This document shows positions 31,802 to 43,156 of a DNA stretch of 64,000 nucleotides, one piece after another. A model generated the notes under the pieces. That model searched no databases and was not told the DNA's origin. It saw only the letters and a program-made list of their open reading frames with translations. The position numbers and the translations under genes were made by a program. Position 1 is the stretch's first letter, and the number at the start of each line of letters is the position of its first letter. The DNA comes from Phialocephala subalpina (Eukaryota; Ascomycota; Leotiomycetes; Helotiales; Mollisiaceae), in NCBI GenBank assembly GCA_900073065.1, contig FJOG01000014.1, positions 422,803-486,802 of the forward strand, given 5' to 3'.

Positions 31802-32784
31802 GGAATGTCTGAAAGTAGGATAGCGAATGAAGGGACGGCTCAAGGTTCTTCAGGAAGATGACAGGTTGCAGCTCTCCAAGGCTGAGAGGGCCAAATGCAA
31901 ACATGACCCATGCCAAGAGCTCGTTGAGATCTGAAACATCGTTGTCGATCAGAGTCTCATTCAGCCGTTCGATTTTGCGGGCGATGGTACCGGATGGTGT
32001 CGCGCCAGACTTAGACAACACATTTCAAATCTCGCCTAGCCATTGCTTATCGCCAATCTCATTGAAGAGGAGACTTATGTTGATGAAATCTCCATGGGCC
32101 ACTTCGGTTAGTTTTTCGAGAATCTCAGTTCTTGTAGTCTCTACTATATCTCCACTGCCGATGAGAAGGCGCATCCTAATTCGGTTCTCGATGAACTTCT
32201 GCATACCATCCCATTCTTTGGGGCTATTCTGATGACATGGACGTCCCGAGATGATCCTTGATTTGGTCTATCCTGTTATCGCTTGCATTGAGGAGTGTGC
32301 GGAGACGGAATTTACTCCAGTCACCTGACAGTTTTCGTAACTCCAGCAGTAGCTTTGAAAGCTCCTCCAAGTCCTCGAAATCCACATTATCCGTACCACC
32401 AGAGAGGAGAAAGAGGGAAGCATCAGTCTTGTACGCTTTCGCAAATAAGCAGTCCCTTAGAACCTTGACCTGATTTGTACTTGCAGACCTTGTAGAGAAG
32501 GCCAGATCTTTTCAGTACACAATGTCATTGTTTGCAAGCTGCCATGCCAAGACCTTAAAGGCTTTAATGAGCAAGGATACATCTTTGACCGCAACTAGTG
32601 ATCTTTTGGCGATGCTTTCGTTCTGAAAGAAGTAATAAGCCAGAGAAGTGGAAGCCAAACCATTGTCACTTGCGAGCACCGATCCTGGAGATTTTGAAAA
32701 GCTGAACTGATTCGATGAGATGCGTAGGGTTATAAGTGCAAGGAAGAAATTCCTGGGCATACGGGTCCCCTGAACTAGCCTCAA
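31794..32784 (-). pseudogene. NACHT-domain (NLR) gene remnant
   Basis: On the strand opposite the ankyrin gene a NACHT region can be read in pieces: GLASTSLAYYFFQNESIAKR, LIKAFKVLAWQLANNDIVY, then DLAFSTRSASTNQVKVLRDC, KTDASLFLLSGGTDNVDFED and WSKFRLRTLLNASDNRIDQI. After a one-base frame change near 32225 come WDGMQKFIENRIRMRLLIG, EILEKLTEVAHGDFINISLL and, past a TGA (32025-32027), DLNELLAWVMFAFGPLSLGE. These follow the usual order after Walker A in fungal NLRs. The P-loop exon is missing and the Walker B acidic residues are replaced (LFLLSGGTD where LFLxxDxxDE is expected). It is plainly dead. It ends 8 nt inside the ankyrin gene. Confidence 0.65.
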
Positions 32785-32789
32785 TTAGT

Positions 32790-33085
32790 TATAATGCCTC
32801 ATGGGAAGATGCCATCTTTTTGAACCAAAAAATTTCGCAACCTCACGATTAGCCACTCACATGCACAAGGGCGGCAAGCTTACTAACCGAATGGAACGCA
32901 CAAGAGAGAAAGAGTTGACTGATAATACCTATTCCTCCAGGAGTACAAATTCTCTGAAAACCCGCCCGACTTTCTTTCTCGCCTAACTACCAAACTTTAG
33001 GTCTCTACAGATACTAAGCATCCAACGCGCAAGAAGACCACTTACTGGTCAATCATTAGCCAAAACCAAACCAAAACAAGCACTC
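32790..33085. other. Intergenic, 5' side of the NACHT remnant
   Basis: No P-loop or NLR N-terminal domain could be found here in any frame. A CA- and A-rich stretch just before 33091 looks like a fungal 5' leader. Confidence 0.35.
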
Positions 33086-33090
33086 AAAAA

Positions 33091-33446
33091 ATGAACGGAG
33101 TGCACCCCTGCGCAGGCTGCCAAAAAGTGGATGTTGGACCATACGGTTGGTTCTGTGCATCGCGCAGTATTCGAAATGGACTAACAGTTCCAATAAGCAT
33201 TCAAGCCTGGCTGCAGCAAGTCTAAGGTAATGCTACAGGACTAGGAGGACATGGTATTACTGGTGAGATCAGGGAGGTTGAACGTATTGGGCGTCGACGG
33301 CCTAGACCCGGACAGGCTGGACCTGGACAGCTGTACCGAAAACCTTGAATGCACTGGTGGATGTGGCAAGAAGGAATTCATATGGAGTGATGAACAGAGA
33401 GGTTTGTTGACCGAAGACGTGTTTGTACACTGTGATGAGAGATGAC
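33091..33446 (+). CDS. Possible small Cys-rich protein
   Basis: After a leader-like A/C-rich stretch, ATG at 33091 opens MNGVHPCAGCQKVDVGPYGW with FCAS. A little downstream FKPGCSKSK runs into a GTAATG donor, and a third piece (about 33255-33446) reads DGLDPDRLDLDSCTENLECT with GGCGKKEFIWSDE, ending VFVHCDER. The pieces look coded and share paired Cys. The gap between the first two is too short for a standard intron (31 nt), so the model is not secure. Possibly a small zinc-binding protein. No signal peptide. Confidence 0.3.
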
Positions 33447-33985
33447 GGGGGCATCGAGAGTATAAGTGCATGGTATACATAAATCATTGAGAGGGCAACA
33501 TGGGAGAATGTATCAGAAGAACATCTCATGTTGAAAGCCAGAGAACTCAAGCACGTGCAACACAAAAGCAGCGTCACCGATGCACTGGGCACAGAAGCAA
33601 ACAATAAAGACCAACTCCACGTGCGAAAAATGGGATTTGTCTTCGACTTCGGAAAAAGCTGCCCCTAAACGTCGAGATTTCACTGCCGCATAACGACTAG
33701 TCAACTCCCCCGAGAAAGGGAAAGAACGCAGACTTTACCGAGTCACTTCCTTTGCGACGCTTTCAGGTGATTAGATGCATGTTCTCAATTGATTCAGTTT
33801 GACCTTCTCCCACTTTCTGGAATCCTTGTACATAGGAGGAGTGTCCCTCCAGTGAATATTCTCAGAAGCCTCCCTTTCATCATTGTTCTTCAAGAAACTC
33901 CAAGACGCTGCGTACATCCCGTCAGATCATGCCCTCCATGAATCCAACTAACACCCGCTCCAGCAAGGCACAACTCAACCCCACC

Positions 33986-34533
33986 ATGTCCAAACAAACA
34001 GTCCTCACCATCTGCACTGGCAACTCCTGCCGTTCCCACATGGCAGAAGGAATCCACTCCTCCATTGCATCTGACCTTCTCACCATTGAAAGTTCAGGCA
34101 CTAAACCCGCCAGATTCGCACATCCACTTGCCATCAAAGTATTGGCTGAGATTGAGATTGATATTCCGGCTCATACGTCGAAATCCATGGAGTTGGTTTT
34201 GAAGCAGGGTGTGGAGACTGTGATTACTGTTCGTGGAAATGCAGATCAGGCGTGTCCGGTTTATTCGGGACAGGTGAATAGGTATTATTAGGGCTTTGAT
34301 GATCTGGCAAAGAAGGAGGGAACAGAGGAGGAGGTGCTGGGGAGTTTAGGAGGTTTAGGGATGAGATTAAGTTGGTGTTTGAGGCATATGCTGCGGAGTT
34401 GAGGGAGGGGTGGGGTGAAGAGATGACTGGTATGGATGAAATTAGAAGACTTGAACGAGTTGAAGTTCTGTTGAAGCTGACTGGCGGCTTTGAGATGGAA
34501 GGGCGAGAAACTTCGCAAGCAAGCTTGGAGTGA
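33986..34533 (+). pseudogene. Arsenate reductase (low-MW phosphatase fold), broken
   Basis: MSKQTVLTICTGNSCRSHMA carries the CX5R P-loop (CTGNSCR) of ArsC/low-molecular-weight phosphatase-type arsenate reductases. SSGTKPARFAHPLAIKVLAE, IDIPAHTSKSMELVLKQGVE and NADQACPVYSGQVNRYY follow the family, including the ACPV Cys used in the redox relay. After NRYY a TAG (34289-34291) replaces what is normally Trp. Downstream, EFRRFRDEIKLVFEAYAAEL lies in another frame. The usual VxCDNA block reads VRGNA, so a second relay Cys is also lost. One nonsense change, one frameshift and a lost Cys make it inactive. No other arsenic gene is nearby. An upstream in-frame Met at 33929 exists, but 33986 fits the family better. 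Confidence 0.7.
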
Positions 34534-34860
34534 GGGTTTGGAATGGCAATTCGTTTGCTACCACTTTCTTTTGAGTACAAAGTTTATGTTCGTCAATGAA
34601 CTTGAACAATGAAGGCAGAAGAAGAAACGCCTACTCTCAATGCTGCATCTTGTGGGGAACATCTCAGGTCGACTAGAGGGATTGAGAAGACTTTGGCGAA
34701 GAGCTAGCTAGCCTGTTGTGGAGTGATTCGGAGCAGCAGTTCATGAATTTTAAAATTACTCTTCGTCGGCTGTCTTTTCTGTCTGTATGCCATTTCCCAC
34801 CCATATTCTAAACACCACCAGTTACTAAAACAAGGAGTAAATGAAGATTTGCAGTAACGG

Positions 34861-35696
34861 TCAGCCATACAAGGAGCATTGGCATTTTCCCCCAACGATC
34901 TGCCCACAATTTTCACACACACTTCCAAGCTCTGGTTCCCACTCAGCATATTCCTCGGCGCCGTTGGTGTCGTCTTCGATAGCTTGTGATAGCATACTGT
35001 TCTGGAACACGGGAGGTACTACTTCCGAAGATGATTGGTAGGCCGAATTGTCAAGAACGTCGTTGTAAGGATAACTGATGGAAGGGCTCGGTGCTGCATA
35101 GTGTTGTTGCTGTGATATTTGCATTGAAGAATTTGGGTGGAGAAATCTAGATCTAAAGCATGTTAGTGTTTGACATGCTAGCTGTTTGAGTAGAGACGAG
35201 TTCATAGACTTACTGTGGGGATGACGACATCGTCATATCTACTCCCATCATGGAAGTATGCATGAAGCTTGCTGGTGAGCTATGGTGTGCTACCGCAAGT
35301 GGAGGTGCTGGGCGGAATGTTGCTGGCAGCAAAAGATGCCCCATGTTCAACAAGTGCGTGAATTTTGGTGGCGGGGGAATAATGAAGCCAGGGGATCTTG
35401 CAGGTTGATTTGCAGGAGTGGGCCAGGCATGAGGCTGCTCTTTATCTTTCCAACGTTGAATAGCGGATTGAAGCTTAGCTGCGCTGTGAGATGTTAGACA
35501 CTGGACTTGATCGAGTGTGCATGTAGGCCGTCAGGTTTTCAAATACTGACCCGATCCACGGCTCTCGGTAATGAACTAATGCTTCATGAATCTCATCGAA
35601 TCGCACACCATGGTTGGCGTAAAGATCGTAAGCCCAGTCTTTGATCGAGAGGTTCAGGTATTCTCGAATAGCTTTGTTCTTCTGGCTTTCAGACAT
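34861..35696 (-). CDS. Hypothetical protein with C-terminal Cys motif
   Basis: Three exons (35551-35696, 35214-35483, 34861-35152) with 67- and 61-nt introns and consistent phases give 235 residues. The N-terminus is helical and charged: MSESQKNKAIREYLNLSIKD, WAYDLYANHGVRFDEIHEAL, ending VHYREPWIG. This is followed by Pro/Ser/Met-rich disorder (PTPANQPARSPGFIIPPPPK, HTSMMGVDMTMSSSPQ) and the C-terminus CENCGQIVGGKCQCSLYG, with two CxxC/CxC pairs that could bind a metal. No family recognised. The helical start plus disordered middle would suit a regulator or adaptor. No signal peptide. Confidence 0.65.
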
Positions 35697-36090
35697 GACT
35701 GCGTACGACGTTCTAAGTCACTCAATTCTGTATTTGATTCTCGGCATCCTCAAAGGCCGGCGGATCTTGTTCCTTTATGAATGTTATCGCATTTTCTTCG
35801 CCTCCTCATTCCCACCCACCGGATATTCATTGCTACCTCATTTTCACGATGAAATAAAAATATTCTTGAGTTGAGACAGTGACCGGACAACAGGGTTGAG
35901 CCTTGTGTTGTTATGCTTGTGCTTGGTGTGTGTCGGTCGCGGATCGAGGCGACCCGAATCGGGTTCTTAATCTCAGGCGATTGGATGCACCTTTGGAGAT
36001 CCCACGTTTTCAGGGCGTTCGGGACCCCGCTGCAAAAGCGCTGGAAGGCTTGTGGGCCGCTCCTGGCAGGGATAGCGAACGAATTCGATT

Positions 36091-36175
36091 AAAATGGCGT
36101 GAGTGCCTGAAAGCTTATGGCTGCAGGGGCTTGGATGTGTGTGTTGATGCCTTGTGGCCTGTCGCCATTTTAATC
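36091..36175 (+). repeat. Short repeat, left arm of an inverted pair
   Basis: AAAATGGCGTGAGTGCCTGA through GTGTGTGTTGATGCCTTGTG to CGCCATTTTAATCTATTCCC. The reverse complement of 36479-36560 matches over about 80 bp (AAAATGGCATGAATGCCTGA ... GTGTGTGTTGCTGCCTTGTG). A partial third copy of the right end, GTTGCTGCCTTGCGGCCT ... AATCTATTCCCCC, lies at 36578-36620 in the forward orientation. Confidence 0.65.
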
Positions 36176-36183
36176 TATTCCCC

Positions 36184-36400
36184 TGGTAGAATCAAGGACT
36201 TTTCTGCATCCCTTTCTGCATCTCTTTCTGCATCCATTTCTGCATCCATTTCTGCATCCCTTTCTGCATCCCTTTCTGCATCTCTTTCTGCATCCATTTC
36301 TGCATCCATTCTGCACTCTTTCTGCATTCTTTCTACATTCTTTCTGCATACTTTTGCTCCCCCCCCCCCAAGTAATATTTTGACAAGCCGTTTGCTGGCT
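36184..36400 (+). repeat. Dispersed repeat copy 3 containing a 12-bp minisatellite
   Basis: It begins CTGGTAGAATCAAGGACTTT, as in the copies at 18.9 and 26.1 kb, and ends with a C-run, AAGTAATATTTTGACAAG, also as in those copies. Between them, the single CTTTCTGCACTCTTTT of the other copies is replaced by about ten imperfect units of TTTCTGCATCYC (36205-36345). The array is thus an expansion inside the dispersed repeat. Confidence 0.7.
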
Positions 36401-36478
36401 TACTTGTCGAGCCAATTAGAGCGGGCGGCCCGTTTCTTTCGGAATTAAAATTACAGACATGCTTCGTTAGGATACGAT

Positions 36479-36560
36479 TAGAATGGCATCAGGCCACAAG
36501 GCAGCAACACACACACTTGAACCCTTGCTCTCAGGCATTCATGCCATTTTAATAATAGGC
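36479..36560 (-). repeat. Short repeat, right arm of an inverted pair
   Basis: The reverse complement of the unit at 36091-36175 with roughly 85% similarity. The arms enclose the minisatellite-bearing repeat, so the whole 36.1-36.6 kb block may be one inserted element or nested elements. Confidence 0.6.
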
Positions 36561-36624
36561 ATATTTGGCTGTGAAAATGTTGCTGCCTTGCGGCCTCATA
36601 CCATTCTAATCTATTCCCCCATTA

Positions 36625-37410
36625 GTCGTCATGGCGGACGGCCAATGATAAGAATTGTTTGATTGAGATTATTATGGAATGAAATATAGTCAGGTTTGCA
36701 ATATCTTCCACTACCTCGGAAGGTTGTGAGGGTGAATAAAAGGAGGACTGGGTGACTCGTGGGAAAGGAAATATGCAAATGGTAAATGTATCGGTGATGG
36801 GAGCGAAATTGAACATAGAATGGATAGATATATCACGCTGAAATCTTGTGCTACATGTAAAAACCGGGAGAAGGCTACGAAATAAGGACATTGAATCAAT
36901 CGTAGTCGTAAATAAGTGAGAGAGAAATGTCTAGGCCTAGGGCATTGGTCGACGCAAGTGGGAGAGCTGAGGTGATGGTGAGGCTGAGCATTCGTATTGA
37001 AAGTTGGTAACGAGAATTTTGTTTGCTAGTCTTGAACAAGATATCGTATGCTTATGTAAGCGTGTCAGCCAAAATCAATGAAAGACTCTACAAATCAGTG
37101 AGCTATTTTCCTTTCCATTCGATATGAAAAAGCATTCATATCGGTTGAAAGAACTGTTGAGTTTAACCGAGGGGCTTGCCTTAAAAAGGGGGGAGTCATG
37201 CTTCGGGACGAAGCGTGACTGAAAACCAACTCGCCCACATTCGATTCTCGACGGTGAATGGGACAGCTATACAACGTTCTTCCGACTCGGAAAACATTCG
37301 TTATCGCGTGATTTCGCGGAGTCTTCACCCGTCGTGCCATCAGACAGGCTTTCTACACAAGCCAAAAACACAAGCCAAACAAACAACCTCAAAGCTAGGC
37401 GGCTTGCTCA
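36625..37410. other. Intergenic, no gene recognised
   Basis: AT-rich DNA downstream of the repeat cluster. Short minus-strand frames (36622-36899) have no domain. Confidence 0.35.
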
Positions 37411-37412
37411 TC

Positions 37413-37766
37413 ATGAACTCCAACTCCAAACCCGCCATCCTCACCAAACCCACAAGCGCAACAATGGAAACCAAGAGAACTATCAAAGTCCCAATGCCAG
37501 GTACACCATGCTCCGACTACGGCTGCCAGAAGGACGACGTTGGGGTCTGTGTTCATTGCGGCAGGATCCGACCTTGGCTTGAACGTCCTCCTGGATATCC
37601 ACTTGGCGGAAAGATGTACCAAACCAAGCATGCGGAGAAACTTGGCCAACTGCTTATCGATGTTGATGAGATTCTGGATGGCAAGACAAGCAAGGCGCAA
37701 GATGATGAAGGGGATGAGGAGATTCGAGAGGGTGTCGAGAAGCTTTATGGATTCGGACGAACTTGA
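37413..37766 (+). CDS. Small hypothetical protein with a four-Cys motif
   Basis: The frame can start at 37215, but MNSNSKPAILTKPTSATMET at 37413 follows a CA-rich leader and is preferred, giving 117 residues. A possible metal-binding ribbon, PCSDYGCQKDDVGVCVHCGR (C-x4-C-x7-C-x2-C), is followed by KHAEKLGQLLIDVDEILDGK and an acidic helical tail ending GVEKLYGFGRT. No family recognised and no signal peptide. It could be a small zinc protein. Confidence 0.45.
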   Translation: MNSNSKPAILTKPTSATMETKRTIKVPMPGTPCSDYGCQKDDVGVCVHCGRIRPWLERPPGYPLGGKMYQTKHAEKLGQLLIDVDEILDGKTSKAQDDEGDEEIREGVEKLYGFGRT

Positions 37767-37769
37767 ACT

Positions 37770-39265
37770 CTTTCGCCACTCCTCGAGATCGTTCGAGAGA
37801 GTTAGGGACTTCCAACGCGATAGCGTGAGCTCTGTACTATCAAAGTTCGGCTTCTTTGGCACGAAAGCCTCGAGGTTATCATCACGCGTCTCTCCAGCCC
37901 AAACGCGTACGCCAGAAGTTCATTCAGAACAACGCCTTCACCACCCACTCGAGTCGACGATATTCAGACAATCGGCGAAACAAACCCTCGAGGACCACGT
38001 CAAAAGCGCATTCTCATCGACGTTTCGAGAACAGAAAAAAAATCCCACAGAAACGAGACACCGAGTCTCATCTTCGAACTTGAAGGCAACTCGGACAAAC
38101 CATCCATCTTTCCAACGCACTTTTCTCCCTCTGGAGCTGGATGCCTAACATCACTGCACGTTGTTTCATGTAATGAGAGCTTCCCAGGACACCAAAAAAA
38201 TAAATTTTAGGATCTCAGGAATACCACGAGGAAGGAATTTCCGTCTCCGTGACACGTTGGCTTTTCATTCCTGTGTACTCCGTAACTCCTCATCGGTTTG
38301 CTCCTTTTGCAAGTGCTCAGGAACTTTTCCATCGAAGTGGTTTGGTGTCACAATCTCTAAGCTGAGACCAAGATTGGAGCAACCGTTGACTTTCATATCG
38401 TGTCGTGATTCGCATCTTCTCGCAAATTTTGGTTTGGGAAATATCAAGGAGGAATGTCTGAGCTGAGAAATTCAGGCTATATCACTGAGCTGTAGTGAGC
38501 TGAACACTAATCTTACAGGCTTCCAATCACTAGACTCCAGTGCCTCCAGCCACGGCAGACGATTAGATCCGCGAAAGATAAGCAGAGCTCAGGGGTTGGG
38601 GTGCCTGCCATTTCGAGCGTAGCGCTGTGGCGTATTTGGACGGAGCCGACCGCGATGACGGTAGCCTCTCGCCAACTTTCTCTTCTCCCCTTCTTCATAT
38701 GAATGGGTATATCCTCACCGACCGGCCCTGCCTTCGTTATCTGACCCAAGCTGGGTTACGAGACTATCAATTTCGTCAAAATGAAGATAAATATCCGATC
38801 TTCCAGAACGCCAGAAGCTTCTTTGAGCAGCTGCTAGAGCAGGCCAAGCTTTCGACCCGGGATGCTTGTTCAGCCTAGGATGCAGGTTTCCAGGGCTGTA
38901 TTCTAGCTACCTACCTACTCTGGATAGCTTCAATTCAGCCCATCAATCAACGCGTCTCCTTCACGAACAGTACGCGACACTACTGCAGCGCAGCGCATCG
39001 TTCTGGGGGCAAAGTGACCCCTAGACCTTGCTACCCTTCCAATTTGAGTCGTTCTTTGGTGGTGTTCTCCAATCGAGGATATCACCGTTATCCATGTGCA
39101 GATCCTGGGTCAACAAAACCATGGCAGGCACGAACGGCGATCGCGACGGCGGGGTACCTTCGCTGTGCGGCGGAAAGCTTGAGAGTAGCTGCTGTATAAA
39201 GATGAAAAGCTCCCCGAAGCCGCTCCGGCGTCGCCGTCCAAGAGCACGCATCTCGAGAGAATCGC
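37770..39265. other. Intergenic, no gene recognised
   Basis: Frames here (for example 37540-38148, plus, and 38627-38878, plus) lack recognisable domains. The last 200 bp contain the promoter and leader of the acid phosphatase gene. Confidence 0.4.
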
Positions 39266-39269
39266 AAGC

Positions 39270-41972
39270 ATGAAGGGAACCACAGCTTCTGCATTGCTCG
39301 GAGCGCTTTCTGCCGTCGTCAACGCTGTGCCTGCACCAGATGTCGACGCTCGAGACGTTGACGACCGATTCCCATACACAGGACCTGCGATTCCGGTGGG
39401 CGATTGGATTGATCCGACTGTTAATGGCAATGGAAAGGGATTTCCTCGTTTGGTTGAACCTCCTGCGGTCAAGCCAGCGACAGCCAATCCTACGAACAAC
39501 ATCAATGTGATCCACTTGTCGTACATTCCAAATGGCATGAGCATCCACTACCAGACTCCCTTCGGTCTAGGTGTTGATCCTCAAATCCAATGGGGAACGA
39601 CAGCTACGGACCTTGACTATCAAGCAACTGGCTACTCGCACACGTATGTTGGGAAGATTATCTCAGTGGGTTTCGTGCGCTGACTTGCAATTCCTAGATA
39701 CGACCGTACCCCACCTTGCTCTTTGGTAGCCGCAGTCACACAATGCAGTCAATTCTACCACGAAGTCCAAATCGGTGGATTGAAAGCAGACACAACGTAT
39801 TACTACCAAATTTCTGCAGCCAACGGTACCACGGCATCCGATGTCTTGAGCTTCACCACAGCTCGCGATGTTGGCGACTCCAAGGAATTCACCATCGCGG
39901 TTTTGAACGACATGGGTTACACCAATGCGGGCGGTACCTTCAAGTATATCTCTCAGTTGGTCGATGATGGAGCTGCTTTTGCGTGGCATGGAGGTGATAT
40001 TAGTTATGCTGATGAGTACGTGCTTATATTCAGACCAATTTTGCTGTCCTTGTCAAAGAAGCTCCGGAGCTCTCTCCCTCGACTGGCTCTATAGCATGCT
40101 AATCTGCTGAGTAGTTGGTACTCTGGCATCCTTCCTTGCGCCGATGAATGGCCACTCTGCTATAATGGCACATCGACCGAGCTGCCAGGTCCTGCCCCGG
40201 TTCCTCCGGAGTATCTTGTCCCGCTTCCAGATGGTGAAATCGCGAATCAGGGAGGACCTCAAGGTGGTGACATGAGCGTCCTATACGAGTCTAATTGGGA
40301 CCTTTGGCAGCAGTGGATGAACAACGTCACTTCAGCAATCCCATACATGACTCTTCCTGGAAACCACGAGGCTACATGCAGCGAGTTTGATGGCCCTGGA
40401 AACATCTTGACAGCCTACTTGAACAGCAACATCACGAATGGAACAGCTCCTGAGGCGGATCTCACTTATTACAGCTGTCCGCCTTCGCAGAGGTATGTAA
40501 CTCCTACAGGTTTTGAGTCTTTCTAACAGGCTACAGAAACTTTACCGCTTATCAACATCGTTTCCGCATGCCAGGAAGCGAGACTGGAGGTGTTGGCAAC
40601 ATGTGGTATTCCTTCGACTATGGCATGGCACATTTCATCGCCTTCGATTCCGAGACCGATTTCGCGAACAGTCCTTCCTCCCCATTCGCCCGCGACGTTT
40701 CCGGTGATGAACTGCTCCCCAAAGAGAACGAGACCTATGTCACAGACGCGGGACCATTTGGTTTCGTGGGCAACTACAGCGACTCCAAGAGCTATGCTCA
40801 GTACCAGTTCTTGCAAAAGGACCTGGCTAGTGTTGATCGATGCAAGACCCCTTGGATCATCACGATGTCCCATCGTCCTATGTACAGCTCGCAGGTTTCG
40901 TCGTATCAGAAGAATATCAGGAATGCTTTTGAGGCGCTGTTTTTGGAGTATGGTGTTGATGCCTATCTTTCTGGGTAAGGTTCCTCCCCACATTAACTCG
41001 TCACATGCTAAAAGTCTCAGCCACATCCATTGGTACGAGAGAATATTCCCAATGGGTCGAAACGGAACCATCGACGCATCATCCATCATCAACAACAACA
41101 CCTACTACACCAACCCCGGCAAATCAATAACCCACATCATCAACGGCATGGCTGGCAACATCGAATCCCACAGCATCCTAGACGAAGGCGAAAGCACCCT
41201 ACCCCTGACCGCATTCCTCGACTTCGAACACTATGGTTTCAACAAAGTCAGATTCATCAATGAAACCGCGATGACTTTTTCGTTCATCATGGGAGGAGAT
41301 GGAAGTACGATGGATGAGCTCACGTTGCTTAAACGTCCAAATGGGACCTGCTCAACAGGGTCGAATGGGACGTCGAGTGTGTATCCCACATCGACCAGTA
41401 CTTCGGCTGGTGGGTGGAATACGACTGCCTCTTCGACGGCAACCGGTGTGGTTTCTTACACGACCGAGGTGGTAACGAGTTATACAACCTATTGTCCGGG
41501 TGCCACGACGTTTACTGCGGGGTCGAGCACGTATACTGTCAGCGAGGTGAGTTACTTCTCACATCCATCAGAAGATCTGCACTGACAGAAAATCCAGGCC
41601 ACGACGCTCACAATAACGAACTGTCCATGTACCCTAACCCACGCTGTGACAAGCACTCCCCCATCCGCTTACCCAATATCCCCCGCCTCAATCGAAACCT
41701 CCCTAGCTTCAGGACTGTCATCAGCAAGCATCTACACACCAACAGGAACCTCTTCTCCTTCCCCTGCGGCGGAGACGACAATCTCAGGTTCCCTGATCCT
41801 CCCTGGCAAACTGACCAGTGTAGGGATCACTTCTGCAACTAGCACGAATCCAGGAGGAGCGATTTCAGGTACGAGTTCGGCGCCTACGAGTTTCACTGGA
41901 GCTGCGGGGCGTGTGGAGGCGGGATCTTGGGCGGGATTGGTGGGTGTTGCGATTGTGGGGTTGATTTGGTAG
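39270..41972 (+). CDS. GPI-type purple acid phosphatase
   Basis: Six exons (39270-39643, 39698-40015, 40115-40492, 40537-40974, 41021-41546, 41598-41972) with 44-99-nt introns and matching phases give 802 residues. A signal peptide (MKGTTASALLGALSAVVNAV) leads to a fibronectin-III-like N-domain (VIHLSYIPNGMSIHYQTPFG). The metallophosphoesterase core carries the dinuclear metal ligands: VLNDMGYT, WHGGDISYAD, PYMTLPGNHEATC, ITMSHRPMY and SGHIHWYER. Many NxS/T sites follow. The C-terminus is a Ser/Thr-rich wall stalk (TEVVTSYTTYCPGATTFTAG) ending in a hydrophobic tail (AGSWAGLVGVAIVGLIW), consistent with GPI anchoring. It would release phosphate from organic esters at the cell surface. No phosphate-response site was identified in the promoter. 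Confidence 0.9.
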
Positions 41973-41974
41973 AT

Positions 41975-43150
41975 AGGCGGGGAGATAATGATAATATGAT
42001 TTGCCTCGAGGCGATACGATAAAGGGAATTTGTGTTCATGATGTGTAGCTTGGCAAGTGCTGGGCATTCGATTGTCAGAACCGAGATTTTCCTGCACAAA
42101 GTACTTAGGTAAAGAGCAGACTCCAAGAAGGATTAACGCTGTCATCTGTTTCGATTCTTGGGGGTGCTTAGGGATGGGCTAATTTACATGGAGGGAAGAA
42201 GGGATGCAGAGGTCCTCGGACGAGTGAATGGTGATGTAGTTAACAGCCCTGCCAACTGACAAAGGTCGACACACTAATAATACCTCCCGTCACAGGCTCA
42301 CAAATTCGACGACATGTAGACACCTATTGAGAGATGGCCGAAGAGGAATCTACGCCCGGAACGAGAGAGAGGCGTCACTTGACAACGGCATCGACATCGA
42401 CTTGACAATCGCAAATCCATCGTCTGTTGCATCAGCACGGTGCGGGGTACAGTAACAGGTACGCCAGATCCAAGCATCCTGGGCACGACTATCGTCACTA
42501 GGCGGGCGTCGAAGGAAGAAGACGAAGGGAAAACGCGCACGGGCCGTGAGTGTAAGAGCTCGATTGCTTCTGATGGAGGATAGTCGTTGTTCTCTGGGGT
42601 TGTAGGTGTATTTACACTGCCTATACGTAAGGGAAAGAAGGCCAAGTTGAAGCGGCAAGGGGTGGGGAGTTGAATGTGAGGTGAGTAAGCGGGTGAATGT
42701 TTGGGACAATGAAAGCGGTGAGAATGTCTGAAAATCTGAGAATGATTACTTTCTTAGACTGGAATAGGTTGGAGTTTGAGGGACCAGGGGTAAGTCTAGA
42801 GTTGAGGATGTGGGAAGTATAGGTAGAGAGAAATATCAACAACAAACATGGAGATCTCCGGATGTAGGTGTATACTTATGACAGACAATCTTGGCCCCCC
42901 CCCCAAAAAAGTCCCAAAGCAAAATAGGGACTTTGAGCACAAATGTATATTACTATTGTCACAAAACTCGACTCGGACCTTCTGAGACTCAGGGTCATGA
43001 CACTCGAGTCCAACAACCGGGAACAAAACACCAACCCACGCGCCTCGATTATGCAGTTCTTCATCTCCCGGCTTTTTTTTTGGTCCCTATGCTGCATCTC
43101 ACACATTTGCCAACCCCTCATCGACCACCCTCCCATCGCCCACTCGCACA
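41975..43150. other. Intergenic between convergent genes
   Basis: No gene is supported. Holds a 10-base C-run (42895-42904) followed by an A-run. Open frames of 75-162 codons have no domains. Confidence 0.4.
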
Positions 43151-43156
43151 TCTCGC

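Noticed and set aside
37215..37412. N-terminal extension of the four-Cys hypothetical protein
   Set aside because: The first 66 codons are low in coding character and cover a CA-rich leader; the Met at 37413 is the better start.
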